Below are positions 8,334 through 13,546 of a stretch of 64,000 bases of DNA, piece after piece. The notes under the pieces are model-generated. The model was not told the origin of the DNA and did not search any database. It saw only the letters and a list, made by a program, of their open reading frames with translations. The stretch covers positions 28,759 to 92,758 of the forward strand of contig CAYGJS010000005.1 of assembly GCA_964350435.1 (NCBI GenBank). Direction: 5' to 3'. Position numbers and translations under genes: made by a program. The DNA comes from TMED27 sp964350435 (GTDB lineage: Bacteria; Pseudomonadota; Alphaproteobacteria; Micavibrionales; Micavibrionaceae). Within the stretch, counting starts at the first letter, position 1. Every line of letters begins with the position of its first letter.

Positions 8334-9410
8334 TTATTTAAATTTGCCCTGTTTTTTGAAAACATAGGAGATGACTTCCGCCACGGCCTGAAACTGTTCC
8401 GTGGGGATGGTTTCATCAATCTCAACCGTATCGTAAAGGGCGCGTGCCAAGGGTTTGTTTTCGTACAAAATAATGTTGTGCTCCTTGGCAACTTCGCGGA
8501 TGCGCAGAGCAACTTCATCTATACCTTTGGCGACGCATTTCGGTGCCTCCATTTCATCGGGATTATATTTGAGGGCGATCGAATAGTGAGTCGGGTTGGT
8601 GATGACGACATCGGCGGAAGGGACGGCCTGCATCATACGCTGGCGGGCTTTTTCGCCGCGAAGCTGGCGGAGTTTTGCTTTGATATGCGGGTCGCCTTCG
8701 GTTTGTTTGAATTCATCCTTAATTTCCTGACGGGACATTTTCATCTTTTTTTGGTGATCGTAGCGTTGATAGGAAATATCTATTACCGCGACAACCACCA
8801 AAACGATGAGTACGCCGATCATCAGGCGCACGACCAGAGCCTGTATTTCATCGAGCAAGAGCAGCATCGGCAGGCCAATTAAATGTTCGAATTTATCAAA
8901 ATACGGATAGAGCAGCACTACACCGACGACCGAGACAATCGCCAGTTTGAGGATGCCTTTGCCGAATTCCACCAGCGAACGCATGGAAAACAGGCGGCCG
9001 AACCCTTTGATCGGCGAAATTTTGCTGAGTTTCGGTTGAATCGATTCAGGGGCCCATAAGGGGCCGACCTGAAGGAACGGCCCAAAAAAGGCGGCCAGCA
9101 TAAAAATCAAAAAGGGAAATGCCAGGAGTTTGAGCGATTCTATTGTGCCGCCGCCCAATGCAAGGCTTACTCCGCCGGCTCCATCAGGAAATTGCTCCGG
9201 CGCGGCGATATAGACGGTGAGCAGTTTAAGAAGGCCGGAAAACAAAGTCGGGGCGAAGCCAGCGATCAGCATTGTTCCTGCCAGAAGCATCAACCAATTA
9301 TTGACCTCACGCGACATGGCGATCTGGCCTTTTTTCCGCGACTCATCCAGCTTTTTCTGGGTGGGGTCTTCGGTCTTCTGGGAATCGTCGGTGTTCTCAT
9401 CGCCTGCCAT
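8334..9410 (-). CDS. flhB: Flagellar export switch protein FlhB
   Basis: FlhB is an export-gate component whose autocleavage switches substrate class from rod/hook to filament. The 358-residue protein has the cytosolic N-terminus (EDPTQKKLDESRKKGQ), four membrane segments between about residues 38 and 210, and the cytoplasmic domain with the autocleavage site NPTH at 272-275, followed by YSIALKYNPDEMEAPKCVAKG. The C-terminus ends soon after ISYVFKKQGKFK. It follows fliR. Its start region is tandemly repeated upstream (see 9372-9582), so two 28-residue mini-ORFs precede it, each coupled by TAATG. Confidence 0.96.
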   Translation of the reverse strand: MAGDENTDDSQKTEDPTQKKLDESRKKGQIAMSREVNNWLMLLAGTMLIAGFAPTLFSGLLKLLTVYIAAPEQFPDGAGGVSLALGGGTIESLKLLAFPFLIFMLAAFFGPFLQVGPLWAPESIQPKLSKISPIKGFGRLFSMRSLVEFGKGILKLAIVSVVGVVLLYPYFDKFEHLIGLPMLLLLDEIQALVVRLMIGVLIVLVVVAVIDISYQRYDHQKKMKMSRQEIKDEFKQTEGDPHIKAKLRQLRGEKARQRMMQAVPSADVVITNPTHYSIALKYNPDEMEAPKCVAKGIDEVALRIREVAKEHNIILYENKPLARALYDTVEIDETIPTEQFQAVAEVISYVFKKQGKFK

Positions 9411-9496
9411 TAATTATGCCCTTTATATATGCGAACAAAACTTCGTTTTGCTTCGCGGGTCTTCTGGGAATCGTCGGTGTTCTCATCGCCTGCCAT
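9410..9496 (-). CDS. Leader mini-ORF 2, truncated duplicate of the flhB start
   Basis: A second 28-residue copy with the same sequence as mini-ORF 1. Its stop overlaps the flhB start codon as TAATG, so ribosomes terminating here could restart on flhB. Each repeat unit is 86 bases, one less than a 29-codon ORF, which is exactly what produces the one-base stop/start overlap. Confidence 0.5.
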   Translation of the reverse strand: MAGDENTDDSQKTREAKRSFVRIYKGHN

Positions 9497-9582
9497 TAAT
9501 TATGCCCTTTATATATGCGAACAAAACTTCGTTTTGCTTCGCGGGTCTTCTGGGAATCGTCGGTGTTCTCATCGCCTGCCAT
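9496..9582 (-). CDS. Leader mini-ORF 1, truncated duplicate of the flhB start
   Basis: Starts 5 bases after the fliR stop. It encodes 28 residues: MAGDENTDDSQKT identical to FlhB, then REAKRSFVRIYKGHN, and ends at a TAA that overlaps the next ATG (TAATG). It arises from the 86-base duplication. It may be translated as part of a relay from fliR to flhB or may simply be debris; no function is implied by its sequence. Confidence 0.5.
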   Translation of the reverse strand: MAGDENTDDSQKTREAKRSFVRIYKGHN

Positions 9583-9587
9583 GAAAT

Positions 9588-10367
9588 TTACGCTCCCGAA
9601 GCGCGCAGGAAAAAGACCATCGCACTTTCGAATTCTTTCATCCAGAACAAGGCGGCAGCGGAGAAAACAATCATCAGCAGCGTGATCGCAAGGAGAATCT
9701 GGATCGGCAAGGCGAGGATGAATACCTGAATTTGCGGCATCAGGCGGGCAAGCACACCCATTCCGGTATAGACCATCAAGCTGAGCACTAGAAACGGTGC
9801 GCCGATCATAACGCCGATGGCGAAGCTGTGGGTGACGGCTCTGGCGACGAGATCAGCCATAGAGCCACTGTCGGGCACTGCGCCTATAGGGAAGAAATCA
9901 TAGCTTTCGAATATCCCCATAAACAGGAGGTGGTGGAGGTTGGCGGCGAAGAGCAGCGCTATGCCCGTGACGGATAAAAATGCGCCGACCAGAGAGCCTT
10001 GGGCGGCCAGAGAGGGGTTGAAAATCTGGGCGTTGGCCAGGCCGGAAGACATAGAAATAATCATCCCTGTGGTATCAAGGGCGGTCATGAAAATGCGGGC
10101 GATTGTGCCGAAGAACAGGCCGATGACGGCCTCCATGACAACAAGAACCAGAAGGCCAAACCCGGCGGGAAGCGGATTGGGGATAAAGGGCATAATCATT
10201 GGAAACAATATAAAAGTCAGGGCGACGGCAAAGTGCAGGCGCACTCTGTTTGAGACAAAAGAATCGCCAACGCCCGGCATAATCATCACGGCGGTGCCGA
10301 TTCGGGTGAAGGTCAGGATGAAAGCGAAGACACTGGCGCCGAGAAATTCTTGGAGGACGCTTTCCAT
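9588..10367 (-). CDS. fliR: Flagellar export-gate protein FliR
   Basis: FliR is one of the three proteins (with FliP and FliQ) forming the export-gate core in the MS ring. The 259-residue, very hydrophobic protein starts with a helical VLQEFLGASVFAFILTFTRIGTAVMIMPG, the typical FliR/SctT beginning with a conserved R and P-G, and has about six membrane segments through SMVYTGMGVLARLMPQIQVF. Length matches the family. It follows fliQ by 12 bases and precedes the flhB repeat by 5 bases. Confidence 0.95.
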   Translation of the reverse strand: MESVLQEFLGASVFAFILTFTRIGTAVMIMPGVGDSFVSNRVRLHFAVALTFILFPMIMPFIPNPLPAGFGLLVLVVMEAVIGLFFGTIARIFMTALDTTGMIISMSSGLANAQIFNPSLAAQGSLVGAFLSVTGIALLFAANLHHLLFMGIFESYDFFPIGAVPDSGSMADLVARAVTHSFAIGVMIGAPFLVLSLMVYTGMGVLARLMPQIQVFILALPIQILLAITLLMIVFSAAALFWMKEFESAMVFFLRASGA

Positions 10368-10379
10368 TCGCTTGCCGCC

Positions 10380-10646
10380 CTACCCTAGGCCGATCATACG
10401 ATCAGCAAGGCTTTCGGTGAAGACAACCAGTGTTTTCATCATGGAAGGGAGAAAGACAAACATCGCCAAAAGAATGGCGAGAATTTTGGGGACAAAAACG
10501 AGGGTCATTTCCTGTATCTGGGTTAAAGCCTGAACGAGGGCGATGGTCACGCCTACAATCAGGCCGATCAGCAGGATGGGCGCACCGATCTGGATGGTGA
10601 TCAGGAGCGCTTGACGCGCGGTTTCTATGACTTCTGTTTCGTTCAT
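10380..10646 (-). CDS. fliQ: Flagellar export-gate protein FliQ
   Basis: An 88-residue protein with two membrane helices, the standard FliQ size and architecture. The start METEVIETARQALL-type helix (here MNETEVIETARQALLI) and the conserved LVQALTQIQEMTLVFVPKI segment identify it. It forms part of the FliPQR export gate. It sits between fliE and fliR in the flgB-flgC-fliE-fliQ-fliR-flhB unit. Confidence 0.95.
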   Translation of the reverse strand: MNETEVIETARQALLITIQIGAPILLIGLIVGVTIALVQALTQIQEMTLVFVPKILAILLAMFVFLPSMMKTLVVFTESLADRMIGLG

Positions 10647-10700
10647 GATTCCAGCGTAGCGGATTCTCTATGGATTTGCCAAGGGTTTGGCTTTTTGCCG

Positions 10701-11039
10701 TTAAATCGGCATACGCATAATTTCCTGATAGGCGCTGATGACGCGGTCACGCACAGCAACGACGGTTTGCAAAGTGATTTCAGCGTTGCCGACGGCTTGA
10801 ACGACATCGACGATATCGGCTTCGCCTGTTACGGCCTTGGCGGACATTTGTTCGGAAGCGCGCAGGGCGTCAACGGATTGTTCGGTTTTGGCTTTGAGGA
10901 AATCGGAAAAGGTTACCCCGCCGCCTTCGCCTGAACCGCCAGATGCGCTTTCGGTTTCGCCTGAAGACGCCTTGGTGATCATATCCGCAGTGCGGTTATA
11001 CGCATTCAGGGCGAAATTTGAATCGATGGGTGATGCCAT
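10701..11039 (-). CDS. fliE: Hook-basal body protein FliE
   Basis: FliE joins the MS ring/export gate to the proximal rod. The 112-residue protein has a Gly/Ser-rich middle and the conserved C-terminal half: FSDFLKAKTEQSVDALRASEQMS, GEADIVDVVQAVGNAEITLQTVVAVRDRVISAYQEIMRMPI, ending with the characteristic EI-M-R-M-P-I. It follows flgC, in the usual flgB-flgC-fliE order. Confidence 0.95.
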   Translation of the reverse strand: MASPIDSNFALNAYNRTADMITKASSGETESASGGSGEGGGVTFSDFLKAKTEQSVDALRASEQMSAKAVTGEADIVDVVQAVGNAEITLQTVVAVRDRVISAYQEIMRMPI

Positions 11040-11087
11040 TTTAATTTTCCTTACTCATTACAGTTTATCAGACATTCTATAATTTCG

Positions 11088-11510
11088 CTATTGGTTGCGA
11101 AGCAAATCGATGGTGCGCATCATCATTGTTCGGGATTGTTCGATCATACCGAGATTGGCCTCGTAGGATCTTTGCGCTTCGCGGACATCCATGGTTTCGA
11201 TCAATGTGTTGACATTGGGCATTTTGACATAGCCGTCTTCGTTGGCGGCGGGGTGATCGGGCATGAATTTCAGGATAAAATCAGATTCGAAATCCTCGCC
11301 GATTTCATCGACCTGCACCAGTTTTACGCCTTTTTCTTTGTCGAGTTCGTTTTTGAAACTGATGGTCTGGCGGCGGTATGGGTCTGCGCCGGGGGTCTGG
11401 CCTGTGGTGGCACTGTTGGCGATGTTTTCTGTGATGACTCGCACGCGCGTTCCTTGCGTGCGCATACCGCTGGCGGAGATGGTCATTGCGTTTAAGAGTT
11501 CAGATCCCAT
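11088..11510 (-). CDS. flgC: Proximal rod protein FlgC
   Basis: A 140-residue rod protein with the N-terminal rod signature AMTISASGMRTQGTRVRVITENIANSAT and the C-terminal helix VREAQRSYEANLGMIEQSRTMMMRTIDLLR shared by axial flagellar proteins. The length is normal for FlgC. It lies 20 bases downstream of flgB and is exported through the flagellar type III apparatus. Confidence 0.96.
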   Translation of the reverse strand: MGSELLNAMTISASGMRTQGTRVRVITENIANSATTGQTPGADPYRRQTISFKNELDKEKGVKLVQVDEIGEDFESDFILKFMPDHPAANEDGYVKMPNVNTLIETMDVREAQRSYEANLGMIEQSRTMMMRTIDLLRNQ

Positions 11511-11530
11511 TGTTCATACCTCCTTTATCT

Positions 11531-11950
11531 CTATTGTCCACCGAGGGACATTCTGATCATGCCGATGTTTTTCTGGATCAAATTGGTCATCAGGTTGTAG
11601 TCCATCATGGTCTGATTGGAACTAATCAACTGTTCTTCCATAATGACGGAGTTGCCGGCAGGGGCGACCTCATAGGTGTGTTTTTGCTTGCGGGCGCGGC
11701 CTGCATCGACTTCACCGGGTGTGGGCATATGGCCGGGGCTGGTGACATCCAGTTTGACGGGCGCAACGCCGTTTGATTTGCCGACAACATCTTTCAAAAC
11801 CGTGGAAAAATCCGCATCAACAATATCTTGCGGGCGGAAGCCGGGGGTGTCGGCGTTGGAGATATTCTGGGCGATCACGCGCTGACGCTGGTTCAGATAA
11901 TCCATCTTGGCGCCGATGCCTCTGAAAAGTGCGATATTGTCTAAAGTCAT
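11531..11950 (-). CDS. flgB: Proximal rod protein FlgB
   Basis: A 139-residue rod protein with the conserved N-terminal motif KMDYLNQRQRVIAQNISNADTPGFRPQDI and the C-terminal TMMDYNLMTNLIQKNIGMIRMSLGGQ. It is the first gene of the minus-strand rod/export-gate operon. A sigma-54 promoter (12015-12030) lies about 65 bases upstream. Confidence 0.96.
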   Translation of the reverse strand: MTLDNIALFRGIGAKMDYLNQRQRVIAQNISNADTPGFRPQDIVDADFSTVLKDVVGKSNGVAPVKLDVTSPGHMPTPGEVDAGRARKQKHTYEVAPAGNSVIMEEQLISSNQTMMDYNLMTNLIQKNIGMIRMSLGGQ

Positions 11951-12014
11951 AGCTGTGTTACCTTACTTTTTCGTCCTGTTTTGACCTGTTGATCGGTCTT
12001 TACGGGATTCACTA

Positions 12015-12030
12015 TGCGAAAGCCGTGCCA
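12015..12030 (-). promoter_or_regulatory. Sigma-54 promoter for the flgB operon
   Basis: Read on the minus strand the sequence is TGGCACGGCTTTCGCA, with GG and GC separated by exactly 10 bases. It differs from the TGGCACG-N4-TTGCA consensus by one base. Transcription would start near 12003 and run into flgB. It overlaps the first possible ATG (12014) of the divergent FlhB-like gene, which argues for that gene's later start. The same window carries FlbD and FliX, the usual regulators of such promoters. Confidence 0.85.
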
Positions 12031-12031
12031 A

Positions 12032-12400
12032 ATGGTTGATATTTATGATGACGGGCGGAGGAATGCCCGCGATGAGGCTTTAAAGCCTTCAAATATAATA
12101 AAAAAATCGAAACGTCAGACGGCCGTTGCGTTGACGGAAGGCGAGGAGCTGGGGGATGCGCCAACCATCAGCGCGGCGGGGCGGGGAATTCTTGCCGAGA
12201 AGATTCTTCAACTCGCGTTTGAAAATGGAATAAAAGTGAGGCAAGACAGTGCGCTGGCGGAAATGCTGGCGCAAATTGAACTGGACTCCCCTATTCCATC
12301 CGAAGCCTTTATGGCGGTGGCGGAAATTTTAGCCTATGTTTATCGGGCGAATGGGAAACCCAACCCGTATAATGTGCAATTAGAAGATGATCAGGACTAG
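12032..12400 (+). CDS. Stand-alone FlhB C-terminal-domain-like protein
   Basis: The protein (122 residues from ATG 12032; ATG 12014 is also in frame) resembles the cytoplasmic FlhB/YscU C-domain: SAAGRGILAEKILQLAFENGIKVRQDSALAEMLAQIELDSPIPSEAFMAVAEILAYVY parallels the end of FlhB in this window (VALRIREVAKEHNI, PTEQFQAVAEVISYVF). It has no membrane segments and no NPTH cleavage motif; that region reads KRQTAVALTEGEELGDAPT. Such proteins are known in other bacteria as FlhX/FhlB-type export switch homologues. It leads directly into fliO and fliP, so a role in export-gate assembly or substrate switching is likely but inferred. Confidence 0.82.
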   Translation: MVDIYDDGRRNARDEALKPSNIIKKSKRQTAVALTEGEELGDAPTISAAGRGILAEKILQLAFENGIKVRQDSALAEMLAQIELDSPIPSEAFMAVAEILAYVYRANGKPNPYNVQLEDDQD

Positions 12401-12406
12401 AGACCC

Positions 12407-12691
12407 ATGGATGATGTAGGCGGTTTTACAAATATATTCAGAGCCTTGGCGGCCTTGGTATTCGTTTTGGGGCTTATGGGGGGACTTAGCTATATTTTGC
12501 GGCGGATGGGGCTTTCGGGGCCGCATGTGGAAAAGACGGGCGAGAAGCGTTTGAAGGTCATCGAGAGCACGCCGATTGATCCGCGGCGGAAAATGGTTTT
12601 GATTCAGCGGGATAATGTTCAGCACCTGGTCATTCTTGGGGTTAATGAACAAACAGTCGTTGAAACCGGCATCAAGCCGAAAGATAATTAA
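12407..12691 (+). CDS. fliO: Flagellar biosynthesis protein FliO
   Basis: A 94-residue protein with one membrane segment (ALAALVFVLGLMGGLSYILRR, about residues 12-32) and a short cytoplasmic domain with KRLKVIESTPIDPRRKMVLIQRDNVQHLVILG, the FliO/FliZ-type signature. FliO assists assembly of the FliP ring. It starts 6 bases after the FlhB-like gene and is followed after 3 bases by fliP. The start ATG at 12407 is well placed after GAGACCC. Confidence 0.9.
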   Translation: MDDVGGFTNIFRALAALVFVLGLMGGLSYILRRMGLSGPHVEKTGEKRLKVIESTPIDPRRKMVLIQRDNVQHLVILGVNEQTVVETGIKPKDN

Positions 12692-12694
12692 GCC

Positions 12695-13525
12695 ATGCAT
12701 TTCCGATTCTTTAATCTCTCGTTATTGCGCGCGCAAGCGAAACAATCCCGAATATGGATTGCCGCGTCGGTCTTCGCCCTTCTCGCAATGACAATTTCTC
12801 CGGAAGCGATGGCGCAGAATATCTCGATTGATCTGGGGCAAGACAGTGACGGAACGGTGACGGGGCGCGTGGTGCAGATGATTGCGCTGCTGACGGTCTT
12901 ATCGCTTGCGCCGTCGATCCTGATTATGATGACCAGTTTTACGCGGATTGTGGTCGTGCTTTCGTTTATGCGGACAGCGATTGGTTTGCAGCAGACGCCG
13001 CCGAACACGGTGATGATTTCGCTGGCGATGTTTTTGACGTTTTTCATTATGGCACCGACGATAGAGGCGGTTTACGAGAATGCGGTTGCGCCCCTGATCG
13101 CGCAGGATATTGATGAGGTCACGGCTTTTGAGCGCGGCGTGGAGCCGTTTCAGGTGTTTATGCTGCAACATGTGCGGGAGAAGGATCTGGAGCTGTTTTT
13201 GGAGATGGGGAAGACTGAAATGCCACAGGACAGGCTGGAAATTCCGCTGCAGGTTCTGATCCCTTCTTTTATGATTTCCGAACTGCGGCGGGCGTTTGAG
13301 ATTGGGTTTATGCTGTTTTTGCCGTTTTTGATTATAGATCTGGTGACGGCCTCGATCCTGATGTCCATGGGGATGATGATGTTACCGCCGATCACAATTT
13401 CATTGCCGTTTAAGGTGATTTTCTTTGTGCTGGTGGATGGGTGGTATTTGATTACGGGATCGTTGGTGCGGGGATTTGATGCCGAGTTGGTGTCGAGCGC
13501 GGCCACGGCAGCGGGCGGCGGTTAA
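12695..13525 (+). CDS. fliP: Flagellar export-gate protein FliP
   Basis: FliP forms the core ring of the flagellar export gate. The 276-residue protein shows the canonical sequence LLTVLSLAPSILIMMTSFTRIVVVLSFMRTAIGLQQTPPN and, at the end, IGFMLFLPFLIIDLVTASILMSMGMMMLPP and LVDGWYLITGSLVRGF. As in other FliP proteins there is an N-terminal signal peptide (hydrophobic IWIAASVFALLAM, cleavage after AMA at residue 40). Unusually, residues 9-33, including that hydrophobic core, are encoded by a dispersed repeat (12719-12792). The downstream ATG 12788 would give a protein without a signal peptide. Confidence 0.96.
   Translation: MHFRFFNLSLLRAQAKQSRIWIAASVFALLAMTISPEAMAQNISIDLGQDSDGTVTGRVVQMIALLTVLSLAPSILIMMTSFTRIVVVLSFMRTAIGLQQTPPNTVMISLAMFLTFFIMAPTIEAVYENAVAPLIAQDIDEVTAFERGVEPFQVFMLQHVREKDLELFLEMGKTEMPQDRLEIPLQVLIPSFMISELRRAFEIGFMLFLPFLIIDLVTASILMSMGMMMLPPITISLPFKVIFFVLVDGWYLITGSLVRGFDAELVSSAATAAGGG
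12719..12792. repeat. Dispersed TCATTGCG...CGCAATGAC repeat inside the fliP 5' end
   Basis: The segment has the same layout as the intergenic copies at 39395-39470 and 37686-37800: a left arm with TTATTGCG and AGCGAAACAATCCCG, a right arm with TGGATTGCCGCGTCGG, and an end TTCTCGCAATGAC. Here it is translated in frame as part of the FliP signal peptide. Confidence 0.85.
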
Positions 13526-13546
13526 GCCGCATTAAAACTCCATGCT

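Larger units (their letters stand above)
9372..9582. repeat. 86-bp tandem repeat, about 2.5 copies, duplicating the flhB start
   Basis: The 86-base unit beginning at 9372 recurs at 9458 and, as a 39-base partial copy, at 9544-9582. The unit includes the first 13 codons of flhB (MAGDENTDDSQKT), so the flhB start codon context occurs three times between fliR and flhB. The extra part of the unit contains an AT-rich inverted repeat (AAAACTTCGTTTT). A related GAAGCAAAACGAAG word occurs at about 18095. Confidence 0.95.
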
